Of a DNA stretch of 64,000 nt, positions 1-10,526 are shown one piece after another (position 1 is the first letter of the stretch; each line of letters starts with the position of its first letter). The stretch spans positions 1,839,501-1,903,500 of the forward strand of contig NZ_CP040093.1 in assembly GCF_006016075.1 (NCBI RefSeq). The letters run 5' to 3'. Source of the DNA: Caloramator sp. E03 (lineage in GTDB: Bacteria; Bacillota; Clostridia; Clostridiales; Caloramatoraceae). The translations under genes and the position numbers were made by a program. The notes beneath the pieces were generated by a model. That model had not been told where the DNA came from. It made no database searches and was given only the letters and a program-made list of their open reading frames with translations.

Positions 1-2190
1 TATAATGCTGACTTTGATGGAGACCAGATGGCAGTCCATGTTCCTCTTTCAGTTGAAGCTCAAGCCGAAGCAAGATTTTTAATGCTTGCAGCTCACAACA
101 TATTAAAGCCTTCCGATGGAAAGCCAGTTACTGTTCCAACACAGGATATGGTTCTTGGGTCCTACTACTTAACAAGTGTTAAAGAAGGAGAGATAGGAGA
201 AGGAAAATACTTCTCATCTCCAGAAGAGGCAATATTGGCGTATCAGCTTAAGGAATTAGGGCTTCATGCTCAAATTCATGTAAAGATAACAAAAGAAGTA
301 AATGGTGAAGTTAAATCTAAGATTATAAAAACAACAGTTGGAAAGATAATATTTAATGAAGCAATACCTCAAGATCTTGGATTTGTTGATAGAAGCAATC
401 CTGAAAATGAATTAGAGCTTGAAATAGACTTCCTTGTTGATAAAAAACAATTGAGTAAGATAGTTGAAAGAGTGTATAAGAAGCATGGACCAACTCAAAC
501 AGCAATAACTCTTGATAAAATAAAATCATTAGGCTACCATTACTCAACAATAGGTGCCCTTACTGTTTCAGTTTCTGATATGGAGATTCCAAAGATAAAG
601 GAACAGCTTCTTGCAGAAGCTGATGCAGCAATTGATAATATACAAAGGATGTTCAGACGTGGTTTCATATCTGAAGAAGAAAGATATGAAAGAGTTATAG
701 ACACATGGACAAAAACTACAGAAAAAGTTACAGATGCTCTAATGGATAACCTTGATAGATTTAATCCTATATTTATGATGGCTCATTCGGGTGCCCGTGG
801 TTCAAAAAATCAGATAAGACAGCTTTGTGGTATGAGAGGTCTTATGGCAAATCCTTCAGGTAGGATTATAGAGCTTCCAATAAAAGCAAGTTTCCGTGAA
901 GGGTTAAACGTTCTTGAATACTTTATATCAACTCATGGAGCAAGAAAAGGTCTTGCCGATACGGCACTTAGAACTGCGGATTCAGGTTATCTAACAAGAA
1001 GGCTTGTTGACGTATCACAAGATACCATTGTAAGAGAAGAAGATTGTGGAACTACTGATGGTTCTTATGTTGAAGAAATAAGAGAAGGAAATGAAGTCAT
1101 TGAAAGTCTAAAGGATAGGCTTATTGGAAGATATACAGCAGAGGATGTAAGACATCCAGAAACAGGGGAAATACTTATTGCGGCTAATGAGTACATTGAT
1201 GAAGATAGATATTCATTAATTGAAAAAGCAGGTATTACAAGAGTTAAAATAAGAACTGTATCTACATGTAAAACAAGATATGGAGTATGCTCAAAATGCT
1301 ATGGAATGGATATGGCAACAGGCAAAAAAGTTAGCATAGGAGAGCCCGTAGGAATAATTGCAGCTCAGTCAATAGGGGAGCCAGGTACACAGCTTACAAT
1401 GAGAACATTCCATACAGGTGGAGTTGCTGGTGCAGATATTACACAAGGTCTTCCAAGAGTTGAAGAGCTTTTTGAAGCAAGAAAGCCTAAGGGACTTGCA
1501 ATAATAAGTGAAGTTGCAGGAACTGTGAAAGTTACAGAGGATAGAAGGAAAAAGCTTGTTAGCGTCATAACAGATACTGGAGAAGAAAAAGTTTATCAAA
1601 TACCTTATGGATCAAGGTTAAAAGTTTATGATGGTCAAAAGATAGAAGCTGGAGATATTATTACAGAAGGTTCAGTTAATCCTCATGATATACTAAGAAT
1701 AAAAGGTGTTGAAGGCGTAAGATCATATCTTATTGCTGAAGTTCAAAAGGTTTACAGACTTCAGGGTGTTGATATAAATGATAAGCATCTTGAGATTATC
1801 ATAAAGCAGATGCTAAGAAAAGTTAAAGTTGAAGACCAAGGTGATACAGATCTTCTGCCAGGCAGCTTAGTTGATATATTTGAATTTAATGAAGAAAACA
1901 GGAAAGCAGAAGAGGCTGGACTAAGAAAGGCAACTGGAAAAATAGCATTACTTGGAATAACAAAGGCAGCCCTTGCAACAGATTCTTTCCTATCTGCTGC
2001 ATCTTTCCAAGAAACTACAAGGGTACTTACAGATGCAGCTATAAAAGGAAAGACAGATCCTTTAGTAGGACTAAAGGAAAATGTAATAATTGGTAAACTT
2101 GTTCCTGCAGGTTCTGGAATGACAAGATATAATAGCATAAGAGTAGTATCTGAAGATGATGAATGTGCTCAAGATTTAATACAAGAATAA
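1..2190 (+). CDS. rpoC: RNA polymerase beta' subunit, C-terminal part (5' end outside window)
   Basis: Largest subunit of RNA polymerase, about 729 residues visible; the reading frame is open from base 1, so the gene begins upstream. The first codons encode the catalytic [12 protein letters not shown] motif, whose three Asp hold the active-site magnesium. Further on are the trigger-loop region ([11 protein letters not shown], around 1400-1440) and the second zinc cluster (EEDCGTTDG, then C-x6-C-x2-C near 1265-1300). The C-terminus is complete and ends in TAA. No internal start is needed: the Met at 28 is an internal residue of the catalytic motif. A promoter of its own follows 12 bases after the stop, so the next gene is not solely dependent on rpoC transcription. 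Confidence 0.98.
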   Translation, partial: YNADFDGDQMAVHVPLSVEAQAEARFLMLAAHNILKPSDGKPVTVPTQDMVLGSYYLTSVKEGEIGEGKYFSSPEEAILAYQLKELGLHAQIHVKITKEVNGEVKSKIIKTTVGKIIFNEAIPQDLGFVDRSNPENELELEIDFLVDKKQLSKIVERVYKKHGPTQTAITLDKIKSLGYHYSTIGALTVSVSDMEIPKIKEQLLAEADAAIDNIQRMFRRGFISEEERYERVIDTWTKTTEKVTDALMDNLDRFNPIFMMAHSGARGSKNQIRQLCGMRGLMANPSGRIIELPIKASFREGLNVLEYFISTHGARKGLADTALRTADSGYLTRRLVDVSQDTIVREEDCGTTDGSYVEEIREGNEVIESLKDRLIGRYTAEDVRHPETGEILIAANEYIDEDRYSLIEKAGITRVKIRTVSTCKTRYGVCSKCYGMDMATGKKVSIGEPVGIIAAQSIGEPGTQLTMRTFHTGGVAGADITQGLPRVEELFEARKPKGLAIISEVAGTVKVTEDRRKKLVSVITDTGEEKVYQIPYGSRLKVYDGQKIEAGDIITEGSVNPHDILRIKGVEGVRSYLIAEVQKVYRLQGVDINDKHLEIIIKQMLRKVKVEDQGDTDLLPGSLVDIFEFNEENRKAEEAGLRKATGKIALLGITKAALATDSFLSAASFQETTRVLTDAAIKGKTDPLVGLKENVIIGKLVPAGSGMTRYNSIRVVSEDDECAQDLIQE

Positions 2191-2201
2191 CAATGATTAT
2201 A

Positions 2202-2230
2202 TTGACACTATAGCTTATTAATGTTAAAAT
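2202..2230 (+). promoter_or_regulatory. Promoter of the L7Ae-rpsL-rpsG-fusA-tuf transcription unit
   Basis: TTGACA (2202-2207), 17-base spacer, TAAAAT (2225-2230): a near-consensus housekeeping sigma promoter directly after rpoC. It lies 88 bases before the L7Ae-like start codon and is the only strong promoter seen before rpsL. Confidence 0.8.
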
Positions 2231-2241
2231 TCATTTTGTGT

Positions 2242-2280
2242 AATTATGAGAGTAAAGCTTATGGCTTTACTCATCATAAT
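2242..2280 (+). promoter_or_regulatory. 5'-leader hairpin before the L7Ae-like gene
   Basis: A 9-bp perfect stem (GAGTAAAGC / GCTTTACTC) with a 5-base loop, extended by a second AT-rich paired segment with a bulge. It falls just after the promoter and is not followed by a T run, so it looks like a structured leader and not a terminator. Since L7Ae-family proteins bind kinked stem-bulge-stem RNA, autoregulation is possible but untested. Confidence 0.45.
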
Positions 2281-2317
2281 TTTAATTATGTTAAACCTTT
2301 TGTAAAGGGGTGGGACA

Positions 2318-2560
2318 ATGACAGGGAAGATCCCAGGCAAAAGGGTTGTTGGAGTTAAACAAACGACAAAAGCTGTAAAAAGTGGTTCTGCCAAAATAGT
2401 TTATATAGCAAAGGATGCTGATGAAAAACTTGTTAAGCCACTTATTGATCTTTGCGTTCAAAACAATGTTGAGATAACTTATGTTCCAACAATGGAGAAA
2501 TTAGGATCTCTATGCTGTATAAATGTTGGGGCAGCAGCAGCTTGTGTTGTAAAGGAATGA
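2318..2560 (+). CDS. L7Ae/L30e/S12e-family ribosome-associated RNA-binding protein
   Basis: Small (80 aa) protein of the L7Ae/Gadd45 fold, the equivalent of Bacillus YbxF, which sits at the same place between rpoC and rpsL. Family members bind kink-turn RNA. Visible family features are the basic N-terminus, the IVYIAKDAD segment near residues 28-36 and the hydrophobic tail with LGSLCCINVGAAA. Start ATG 2318 follows AAGGGGTGG. Its exact role in the cell is unsettled even in well-studied relatives; it is not an essential ribosomal protein in Bacillus. Confidence 0.9.
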   Translation: MTGKIPGKRVVGVKQTTKAVKSGSAKIVYIAKDADEKLVKPLIDLCVQNNVEITYVPTMEKLGSLCCINVGAAAACVVKE

Positions 2561-2611
2561 TATAAAGCTAATGCTTTATATATTTGCCATTATATGGAAG
2601 GAGGTGCACAT

Positions 2612-2986
2612 ATGCCAACTATTAATCAGTTAGTAAGAAATGGTAGACAAAAGCTTGAAGAAAAATCAAAATCACCAGCGTTAAAAGGATCACCTCAAAA
2701 AAGAGGAGTATGTACAGTTGTTAAAACTACTACACCAAAGAAGCCAAACTCAGCTTTAAGAAAGATTGCCAGAGTTAGACTTGTTAATGGTGTTGAAGTA
2801 ACTGCTTACATTCCAGGTGAAGGACATAACCTTCAAGAACATAGTGTTGTTCTTATAAGAGGGGGCAGGGTTAAAGACTTGCCAGGTGTTAGATACCATA
2901 TCATAAGAGGTACACTTGATTGTGCTGGTGTTGCTAACAGAAAACAACAAAGATCAAAATATGGTGCAAAGAGACCAAAGAAGTAA
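2612..2986 (+). CDS. rpsL: 30S ribosomal protein S12
   Basis: Decoding-site protein of the small subunit, 124 aa. It carries the highly conserved [13 protein letters not shown] and [13 protein letters not shown] segments, which contain the lysines altered in streptomycin-resistant mutants of other species; both look wild type here. The frame is open from 2594, but the start is taken as ATG 2612 (MPTINQLVR) because GGAGGT at 2600-2605 is placed correctly for it. First gene of the str cluster, 51 bases after the L7Ae-like gene. Confidence 0.98.
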   Translation: MPTINQLVRNGRQKLEEKSKSPALKGSPQKRGVCTVVKTTTPKKPNSALRKIARVRLVNGVEVTAYIPGEGHNLQEHSVVLIRGGRVKDLPGVRYHIIRGTLDCAGVANRKQQRSKYGAKRPKK

Positions 2987-3013
2987 TAGCAAATATTTGT
3001 ATGCAAATTAAAA

Positions 3014-3607
<594 letters not shown>

Positions 3608-3612
3608 TAATA

Positions 3613-3659
3613 TTTGTTAATCTACCCTAAATGCACGGCATTTAGGGTAGATTAACAAA
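3613..3659 (+). promoter_or_regulatory. 22-bp perfect hairpin between rpsG and fusA
   Basis: Bases 3613-3634 and 3638-3659 are perfectly complementary with only a 3-base loop (ACG). The stem is rich in A/T at the base and holds GGGTAGA/TCTACCC in the middle. It is followed by AAATG, not by a run of T, and lies 31 bases before the fusA start, so it is more likely an mRNA processing or partial attenuation element than a full terminator. Confidence 0.7.
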
Positions 3660-3690
3660 AATGTTGTAATAATTGAAGGGAGGAAGCAGA

Positions 3691-5766
3691 GTGCCTAGGC
3701 AATTTCCGTTAGAAAAAGTAAGAAACATTGGAATAATGGCACATATAGATGCAGGTAAAACAACTACAACAGAACGTATATTGTTTTATACTGGTAAAAC
3801 GTATAAAATAGGAGAAGTTCATGAAGGCGCAGCAACGATGGACTGGATGGAGCAAGAACAGGAAAGAGGTATAACAATTACTTCAGCGGCAACTACATGT
3901 CAATGGAGAGACTGTAGGATAAACATAATTGATACGCCGGGGCACGTAGACTTTACAGTTGAAGTTGAAAGATCACTTCGTGTTTTAGACGGTGCAGTTG
4001 CTGTATTTTGTGCAAAGGGTGGAGTTGAGCCACAGTCTGAAACTGTTTGGAGACAGGCAGATAAATACCATGTTCCAAGAATAGCTTATGTTAATAAGAT
4101 GGATATAATGGGAGCTGACTTTTATAACGTTATAAAAATGATGAAGGAAAGACTTGGAGCTAATCCAGTACCACTTCAGCTTCCAATAGGAAAAGAAGAT
4201 ACCTTTAGAGGTATCGTTGATCTTGTTAAAAATAAAGCGATAATATATGTTGATGATCTTGGAACAACTTCAGAAGAGACAGATGTTCCAGAGGATATGA
4301 AGGATTTAGTTGAAGAATATAGGCTCAGCCTAATAGAAAAAGTTGCAGAAACAGACGAAGAGCTTATGATGAAGTATCTCGAAGGTGAAGAATTAACTGT
4401 AGAAGAACTAAAAAATGGTATAAGGAAGGCTACAATATCAGGAGAAATGGTTCCTGTTGTATGTGGATCTTCATATAAGAATAAAGGCGTTCAGCCAATG
4501 CTTGATGCAGTAGTTGACTATCTTCCATCTCCAATAGACATTGGTGCTGTAAAAGGATTAGATCCGGATACACATGAAGAAGCAGAAAGACAGCCAAGCG
4601 ACGATGAACCTTTTTCAGCTCTTGCTTTTAAGATAATGGTTGATCCTTTTGTAGGAAAGCTTGCATTTACAAGAATATATTCTGGAGTTTTAACTACAGG
4701 TTCTTATGTATTCAATTCTACAAAGAATAAGAGAGAAAGAATTGGTAGAATTGTTAGAATGCATGCAAACAAGAGGGAAGAAATAGATGAAGCAAGAGCA
4801 GGAGACATTATTGCACTTGTTGGCTTAAAAGATACAATAACAGGTGATACCCTATGTGATGCTGATAAGCCAATAATACTTGAAAAGATGGAATTCCCAG
4901 AACCAGTTATTCATATAGCAATTGAGCCAAAGACAAAGGCTGGTCAGGAAAAGATGGGTATAGCGCTTGCTAAACTAGCTGAAGAAGACCCAACTTTTAG
5001 AACTTATACAGATCAAGAAACAGGTCAGACAATAATTGCAGGTATGGGAGAACTTCATCTTGAAATAATAGTTGATAGACTCTTAAGAGAGTTTAAAGTT
5101 GAATGCAATGTTGGTAATCCTCAGGTTGCATATAAAGAAACTATTAGAAAACAAGTTAAGGCTGAAGGTAAGTTTGTAAGACAATCTGGTGGTCGTGGTC
5201 AGTACGGTCACTGCTGGATTGAAGTTATTCCTCAAGAAAGAGGAAAGGGATATGAATTTGTTAATAATATAGTTGGTGGAGTAATTCCAAAGGAATATAT
5301 ACCAGCTATTGATAATGGAATTCAAGAAGCTATGACTAGTGGTGTTGTTGCAGGATATCCTGTTATAGATGTTAAAGTAGTACTTTTTGATGGATCATAC
5401 CATGAAGTAGACTCTTCTGAAATGGCATTTAAGATTGCAGGTTCAATGGCATTTAAGAATGCTATGCAAAAAGCAGATCCAGTACTTCTTGAACCTATAA
5501 TGAAGGTTGAAGTTACAGTTCCTGAAGAATATATGGGAGATGTAATGGGCGACCTTAACTCAAGAAGAGGAAGAATCGAAGGTATGGAACCAAGAGGAAG
5601 TGCACAAGTAATAAGAGCACATGTGCCACTTGCAGAGATGTTTGGATATGCAACTACACTAAGATCAAAGACACAGGGTAGAGGAGTCTTCGTAATGCAG
5701 ATAAGCCATTATGAAGAAGTTCCTGCAAGCATTCAAAGCAAAATCGTTGAAGGGAAAAAACAATAA
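3691..5766 (+). CDS. fusA: Translation elongation factor G
   Basis: GTPase that drives ribosomal translocation, 691 aa. G1 motif AHIDAGKTT near residue 20, switch [11 protein letters not shown]4 NKMD, then domains II-V; ends with the usual IVEGKKQ-like tail. The frame is open from TTG 3673, but the start is set at GTG 3691 ([12 protein letters not shown]) because GAAGGGAGG at 3674-3682 serves it. 36 bases upstream of tuf, same transcription unit. Confidence 0.98.
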   Translation: MPRQFPLEKVRNIGIMAHIDAGKTTTTERILFYTGKTYKIGEVHEGAATMDWMEQEQERGITITSAATTCQWRDCRINIIDTPGHVDFTVEVERSLRVLDGAVAVFCAKGGVEPQSETVWRQADKYHVPRIAYVNKMDIMGADFYNVIKMMKERLGANPVPLQLPIGKEDTFRGIVDLVKNKAIIYVDDLGTTSEETDVPEDMKDLVEEYRLSLIEKVAETDEELMMKYLEGEELTVEELKNGIRKATISGEMVPVVCGSSYKNKGVQPMLDAVVDYLPSPIDIGAVKGLDPDTHEEAERQPSDDEPFSALAFKIMVDPFVGKLAFTRIYSGVLTTGSYVFNSTKNKRERIGRIVRMHANKREEIDEARAGDIIALVGLKDTITGDTLCDADKPIILEKMEFPEPVIHIAIEPKTKAGQEKMGIALAKLAEEDPTFRTYTDQETGQTIIAGMGELHLEIIVDRLLREFKVECNVGNPQVAYKETIRKQVKAEGKFVRQSGGRGQYGHCWIEVIPQERGKGYEFVNNIVGGVIPKEYIPAIDNGIQEAMTSGVVAGYPVIDVKVVLFDGSYHEVDSSEMAFKIAGSMAFKNAMQKADPVLLEPIMKVEVTVPEEYMGDVMGDLNSRRGRIEGMEPRGSAQVIRAHVPLAEMFGYATTLRSKTQGRGVFVMQISHYEEVPASIQSKIVEGKKQ

Positions 5767-5802
5767 TTAAATGCTAAAGTGAAATAAAGGAGGAATATAA
5801 AA

Positions 5803-7005
5803 ATGGCAAAGGAGCATTTTACCAGGACGAAGCCACACGTAAACATAGGGACAATAGGACACGTAGACCATGGTAAGACAACATTAACAGCAGCAATAAC
5901 ATTAGTATTATCAACTTATGGAAAAGCAAAAGTAATGAAATATGACGAAATAGATAAGGCACCAGAAGAAAGAGAAAGAGGAATAACAATAAACACAGCA
6001 CACGTAGAATACGAAACAGATACAAGACACTATGCACACGTTGACTGTCCAGGACACGCAGACTACGTAAAGAACATGATAACAGGGGCAGCACAGATGG
6101 ACGGAGCAATACTTGTAGTTAGTGCAGCAGATGGTCCAATGCCACAGACAAGAGAGCACATACTACTTGCAAGACAGGTAGGGGTACCATATATAGTAGT
6201 ATTCATGAACAAGGCAGATATGGTAGATGACCCAGAACTTATAGAACTTGTTGAAATGGAATTAAGAGATCTTCTTAATGAATATGAATTTCCAGGAGAT
6301 GATACTCCAATAGTAGTAGGATCAGCATTAAAGGCACTTGAATGTGGATGTGGAAAGAGAGAATGTGAATGGTGTGGAAAGATATTACAGCTTATGGACA
6401 CAGTAGATAGCTACATTCCAACACCAGAAAGACAAAAGGATAAGCCATTCTTAATGCCAGTAGAAGATGTATTCACAATAACAGGAAGAGGAACAGTTGC
6501 AACAGGAAGAGTAGAAAGCGGAGTATTAAAGGTAGGAGACGAAGTAGAAATAGTAGGACTTACAGAAGAGAAGAAGAAGACAGTAGTAACAGGAGTAGAA
6601 ATGTTCAGAAAGATACTTGACCAAGCAGAAGCAGGAGACAACATAGGAGCACTCTTAAGAGGAGTAACAAGGGATGAAATAGAAAGAGGACAGGTTTTAG
6701 CAAAACCAGGTTCAATACATCCACATAAGAAATTCGAAGGACAGGTATACGTATTAAAGAAAGAAGAAGGTGGAAGACATACACCATTCTTCAATGGATA
6801 CAGACCACAGTTCTACTTCAGAACAACAGACGTTACAGGATCAATAAAGCTTCCAGAAGGAACAGAGATGGTAATGCCTGGAGACCACATAACAATGGAA
6901 GTTGAACTTATAACACCAGTTGCTATGATGGAAGGTTTAAGATTCGCTATAAGAGAAGGCGGAAGAACAGTAGGTTCTGGCGTTGTTTCTAAGATTCTTG
7001 AGTAA
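5803..7005 (+). CDS. tuf: Translation elongation factor Tu, with Cys-rich insert
   Basis: GTPase delivering aminoacyl-tRNA to the ribosome, 400 aa. [19 protein letters not shown] and NKADM mark the GTPase domain; domains II and III are complete. Between the G domain and domain II it carries C181-x-C183-x4-C188-x2-C191, a potential metal-binding knuckle absent from most EF-Tu proteins but remembered from some other Clostridia. Codon use is extremely A-ending over most of the gene, with T-ending codons at both ends and around 6240-6330. RBS AAAGGAGG. The last 12 codons are repeated after the downstream IS (10527-10566). Confidence 0.98.
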   Translation: MAKEHFTRTKPHVNIGTIGHVDHGKTTLTAAITLVLSTYGKAKVMKYDEIDKAPEERERGITINTAHVEYETDTRHYAHVDCPGHADYVKNMITGAAQMDGAILVVSAADGPMPQTREHILLARQVGVPYIVVFMNKADMVDDPELIELVEMELRDLLNEYEFPGDDTPIVVGSALKALECGCGKRECEWCGKILQLMDTVDSYIPTPERQKDKPFLMPVEDVFTITGRGTVATGRVESGVLKVGDEVEIVGLTEEKKKTVVTGVEMFRKILDQAEAGDNIGALLRGVTRDEIERGQVLAKPGSIHPHKKFEGQVYVLKKEEGGRHTPFFNGYRPQFYFRTTDVTGSIKLPEGTEMVMPGDHITMEVELITPVAMMEGLRFAIREGGRTVGSGVVSKILE

Positions 7006-7011
7006 TAATCA

Positions 7012-7038
7012 GGGGAGGGTAATCCTCCCTTGTATTTT
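7012..7038 (+). terminator. Weak intrinsic terminator after tuf
   Basis: GGGAGG/CCTCCC stem (6 bp plus a possible wobble pair), loop GTAAT, then TTGTATTTT. The same sequence recurs at 10573-10595 within the right copy of the 117-bp duplication. The ISL3-type element inserted at the end of the T tract and left it intact. Confidence 0.65.
7031..7038. repeat. 8-bp target duplication of the ISL3-type element (second copy 8517-8524)
   Basis: TGTATTTT occurs directly before 7039 and directly after 8516, and once in the uninterrupted homologous stretch at 10592-10599. Eight bases is the duplication size typical of the ISL3 family. Confidence 0.9.
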
Positions 7039-8516
7039 GGTTCTATGTCAATAGTTGGGGTGGGCATTTTATTCAAATGCCTGCCCTTGCTAATTTTCAA
7101 GAAGTTTTAACGAATTAAAGAAAGTGAATCAAAAATTCTCTAAAAATGGGCATAACAAAAAGACCAAACTAATGTTGGTTTTTGAAAAATAGAGTACAGT
7201 AATCAATTACTTGCAACAATGCAGAATTCTATTTCTAAACCTGTTAAAATTTCTGAACCCAAACGCATTTCTTTTAATAACTTTAATCTTGTTGTTAAAA
7301 CCTTCAACACATCCATTCGTATAAGGAACATCAAAGGAATTAACTATTTCCTTAAACCACCTGCTTAAAGTTTCTGCACATGAAATATATTCTTTTATAC
7401 CGCTTTTTCTTGCTATCTCAATCCATTCCTTTAGTAATATTTTTGCTTCAGAAGCAGACCTTGCATCTGAAATTTTGTAAAAGGATTCCTTAAGGTAATG
7501 GGCATGTCTTAATTCATCATTGTATAAAAGCATAATTTCAAGTTGTCTCTTAGAGTCTTCATCTAAGGAATCTTTTCTAGCAAGAATGAGTTTTCGACTT
7601 TTTTTGTAATATCGCCTTAGTTTCTTATCCATATTCTTTTGAATGCGCTTTCTAACGTTTTCTATAGCCCAGGTGTTGTAGCGCATAAAGTGGAACTTAT
7701 CTATGATGATAGTTGCATTTTTAAAGTATGTTTTAGCAATGTCAGCATATTGACTCCACATATCAATAACTACATATTTTACCTTATCCCTGTTTTTAAA
7801 ATTTCTAAAGTAATCCGAAAGGATATGAAATCGTCTATCTTTAATAATATCAATTACTTTATGATTAACAGGATCAACTAATATACAGTGATATTTTGAG
7901 CCACCAGAATTACCTTTAAATTCATCAATAGATATAACTTCAGGCAAAGAATACGCAGTATAACTAACAGTATCAAAAATGCGTTTTACAGTATGGGTGG
8001 AAACATTGGCTTTTAAGGAAACATGCTTCATGCTATTAACATTAGATAGTTCGTTAATTATGAAGAAAGATAAGCGGTTTGTCATTCTATGATAGCGTGG
8101 AAGAAAATCTAGCTTTTCATAAAAGCGCTTACCGCATTCTGAGCATACTAATCTCCTTTTTCTAAGAATGATAAAAGTTTTTTTAAACTGAATGGGTACA
8201 TCTTTAATTCTTTGTTTTCTGTAATCATGAACTTTAGATGTAGTATAGCCACAAACTGGACAAACATGTGGTTTCTTTTTAGTTTCAACAAATATCTCAA
8301 TAAAATCATCTTTATTAACAACGTTTTTTACAAAAACATCTTTTAAGTTTAGTAAATTGTTGATAAAATTATACTTAAGCACTTTATTGGATGCCTCCTT
8401 TCTAAAATTTTGTTTTGGTTAATTTTATTTTAGCAAAGTTGGCATCTGAATAAAGTGCTTTTTTCTATTTAAATAAAAATGTTGAGGTTTACCACCCCAA
8501 CATTTATTATAGAACC
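7039..8516 (-). mobile_element. ISL3-family insertion sequence, complete (1,478 bp)
   Basis: Terminal inverted repeats: the first 25 bases and the reverse complement of the last 25 agree at 20 positions, including outer GGTTCTAT and inner TTGGGGTGG. One transposase gene on the minus strand, flanked by 8-bp direct repeats. All parts look intact, so the element may be active. It interrupts only the left duplication copy of the neighbouring IS1634-like element. Confidence 0.93.
7207..8382 (-). CDS. ISL3-family transposase
   Basis: 391 aa DDE transposase. The N-terminus has the ISL3 zinc-finger pattern (CPVCGYTTSKVHDYR and later CSECGKRF), followed by a helix-turn-helix and the DDE domain with ISIDEF (first Asp), VVIDMWSQY (second Asp) and the C-terminal EGFNNKIKVIKRNAFG segment that carries the Glu. 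GTG start at 8382 preceded by AAGGAGG on the minus strand. Slightly shorter than some family members but without visible truncation. Confidence 0.93.
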   Translation of the reverse strand: MLKYNFINNLLNLKDVFVKNVVNKDDFIEIFVETKKKPHVCPVCGYTTSKVHDYRKQRIKDVPIQFKKTFIILRKRRLVCSECGKRFYEKLDFLPRYHRMTNRLSFFIINELSNVNSMKHVSLKANVSTHTVKRIFDTVSYTAYSLPEVISIDEFKGNSGGSKYHCILVDPVNHKVIDIIKDRRFHILSDYFRNFKNRDKVKYVVIDMWSQYADIAKTYFKNATIIIDKFHFMRYNTWAIENVRKRIQKNMDKKLRRYYKKSRKLILARKDSLDEDSKRQLEIMLLYNDELRHAHYLKESFYKISDARSASEAKILLKEWIEIARKSGIKEYISCAETLSRWFKEIVNSFDVPYTNGCVEGFNNKIKVIKRNAFGFRNFNRFRNRILHCCK

Positions 8517-8568
8517 TGTATTTTTACAATAAATTAATATATTGCTATTGTATTTTTTTAAATAATAT

Positions 8569-10526
8569 CTCATCTTTGACAGTTGCGCGAAGCAAAAAGC
8601 CTGTAGAACCATTGAATATCAAGGGCTCTCAGACTTTTATACTTTTCAAAAAAGTGAACAATGTTTTTTATTTTTTCGTGTCTTTAAAAATTTTCTTCAT
8701 TTGTTTCATATTAATTATTTGATAATCCGTTCTAAAGCCAAATTTGTCATGTAAATCATCTGTAAAATCGGTCCTTGTATATATTGGAATATAGCCCTCA
8801 TTCTTAATCTCATAAAAATTCATTTCTCTAAGTCCTGATATAATATCGCTACACGTATATTTTTCTGAAAGCTTTTTTTCTAATAGCCTATATATCATCA
8901 GGGAAATGAAACAAGTTGTAAAATGCGCTTTTATTCTATCATCTCTTCTTAAATATACTGGTCTTGCCTTAAACTCTGATTTCATAATACGGAAGGACTC
9001 TTCTATTTCCCAACGCCTTCTATTAATTTTTATAATTGCGGCAGCATCATCACTTATATTTGTACATACTGCGTAAAAACCATCATACATTGCCTCTTGT
9101 GCTATTAAATCAGCATTAATGCTGTATAATTCTTTTTCAGCTACTTCACCGTCAGGTGTGCAGTGAGTCTTTGAAATAAAGCGTTTGTAATCATTAGCAT
9201 TACATTTCTTCAATTTTGTAGGATTGGTATCAATAACCTCTTGAGCTCTCTCTATTTGGTTACCTCTTATAGTTCTTTGATAGTTTCTATATTTCAAGGA
9301 AAATGTTACAATAAGTTTTTGTTCAAGCCCGTCTTCTTTTATCCAGCGTTCCTTATAAAAAATTTTATTAATATCTGTTTCTTCGTCAATTTCGTTTAAA
9401 TTATATACTTTGTCTGAATCGCTAAGATGCCATCCTTTGGGGTCTAACGCCCATTCTTTTAAATGTGATTTTAATTTTTTAATAGATTGTGTAGTAATAA
9501 AAGCTCGATTTTGTATATTATTAAATTTTCTGTTTGCTGTAGATGCAAGCCCTGCATCTGTACAAATGATAAATTTTGAAAGCCCAAATTCGGATATAAT
9601 TTTTTGCTCTAAAGGTTTTAAAGTTACTTGTTCATTAGTATTACCTTTGTTTATACAAAATGCAAGGGGGATGCCGTCTCCATCCATGAAAAGTCCCATT
9701 TGAACAATTGGATTGGGTCTATGTTCCTTCGATACTCCATACTGTTTTAATCCTTCTTCCTGTTCAATTTCAAAGAAATAGTTGGTGCAGTCATAATAGA
9801 GAACTCCTTTATTACGATTGCAAACTTTAAGACTGTTCTTATATAATTCTGACTGAATAAAATCTGTTTCTTCTGAAATTACTTCTAAAGCTCTATAAAT
9901 ATGCTGAAGCTCAAAATCAGGCTGCTCAATAAATTTTTTTGATAGTTCGTATGTAGCAAGCTTAGATGATGGATAAATAATTCTTGCATAAATTAATCTT
10001 GATAGTATTGAATTTAGATTAAAATTAAATTTATGTTTATCCGAAATATTTTTACAGATATTTTGCAGCCCAAGCTCGTTATATATTTTTTGTAAAAACA
10101 AGTAACTACCATTAAAAGTATGCTGTTCGTCTTTGTTAATTTGTTTAACAGGCGAGTATTTTACTAATATTTCTCTTTTCTCTTCTTTTTCTTTTCTATT
10201 TAACTCTTCAACGTACCTCTTCCCCCATTCTATAGGGTCTTGTCCGTTTAGTTTTTTTAAAAGTTCATCATAAGTGCCAAGCTTCTCAACTACTTTTGAA
10301 GTACGATTGCCTTTTTCATAAACAGATTTAACTACGTATAAGGATGCTGCATTTTTTGATTTAACAATTTGTAATCTCATTTTTTCACATCTCTTCATAT
10401 ATTTATATCTATATTATAACACATTGTTACACATTGTGCACTATAAAAATTTAAAATTTGACAAAAAAATAAGCCTATATCAAGGCTTTAAGGCACTTTT
10501 TTTGTCTTGCAACTGTCAAAGACCCG
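8569..10526 (-). mobile_element. IS1634-family insertion sequence, copy 1 (1,958 bp)
   Basis: Ends defined by comparison with copy 2 (29725-31682): same length, same termini and near-identical sequence. Imperfect terminal inverted repeats share TCTTTGACAGTTGC. The transposase is on the minus strand, and a hairpin followed by TTTTT (8600-8636 region, minus strand) can end its transcript. Flanked by a 117-bp direct repeat. The prototype IS1634 of Mycoplasma mycoides is known for very long, variable target duplications, in agreement with what is seen. Confidence 0.93.
8668..10398 (-). CDS. IS1634-family transposase, copy 1
   Basis: 576 aa IS4-type DDE transposase. Recognisable parts are YYDCTNYFFE (first Asp region, near residue 200), FIICTDAGLAS (second Asp, near 275), and INRRRWEIEESFRIMKSEFKARPVYLR with the YREK-like Glu, followed by RIKAHFTTCFISLMIYRLLE, a signature of this family. 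Differs from copy 2 by three residues. ATG 10398 is used here; an inner ATG at 10380 is an alternative, and neither has a strong ribosome binding site. Reading direction is opposite to the ribosomal operon. Confidence 0.93.
   Translation of the reverse strand: MKRCEKMRLQIVKSKNAASLYVVKSVYEKGNRTSKVVEKLGTYDELLKKLNGQDPIEWGKRYVEELNRKEKEEKREILVKYSPVKQINKDEQHTFNGSYLFLQKIYNELGLQNICKNISDKHKFNFNLNSILSRLIYARIIYPSSKLATYELSKKFIEQPDFELQHIYRALEVISEETDFIQSELYKNSLKVCNRNKGVLYYDCTNYFFEIEQEEGLKQYGVSKEHRPNPIVQMGLFMDGDGIPLAFCINKGNTNEQVTLKPLEQKIISEFGLSKFIICTDAGLASTANRKFNNIQNRAFITTQSIKKLKSHLKEWALDPKGWHLSDSDKVYNLNEIDEETDINKIFYKERWIKEDGLEQKLIVTFSLKYRNYQRTIRGNQIERAQEVIDTNPTKLKKCNANDYKRFISKTHCTPDGEVAEKELYSINADLIAQEAMYDGFYAVCTNISDDAAAIIKINRRRWEIEESFRIMKSEFKARPVYLRRDDRIKAHFTTCFISLMIYRLLEKKLSEKYTCSDIISGLREMNFYEIKNEGYIPIYTRTDFTDDLHDKFGFRTDYQIINMKQMKKIFKDTKK

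Larger units (their letters stand above)
6966..8568. repeat. Left copy of the 117-bp target duplication of IS1634-like copy 1, split by the ISL3-type element
   Basis: Bases 6966-7038 joined to 8525-8568 are identical to 10527-10643 (73 + 44 = 117 bases). This copy holds the 3' end of tuf, its terminator and the AT-rich start of the rpsJ promoter region. It abuts the IS1634-like left end at 8569. Because the right copy is not split, the ISL3-type insertion is the later event. Confidence 0.95.

Noticed and set aside
5819-6794. Several long antisense open frames in tuf
   Set aside because: They arise from the A-ending codon bias of tuf; low-complexity translations and no ribosome binding sites.
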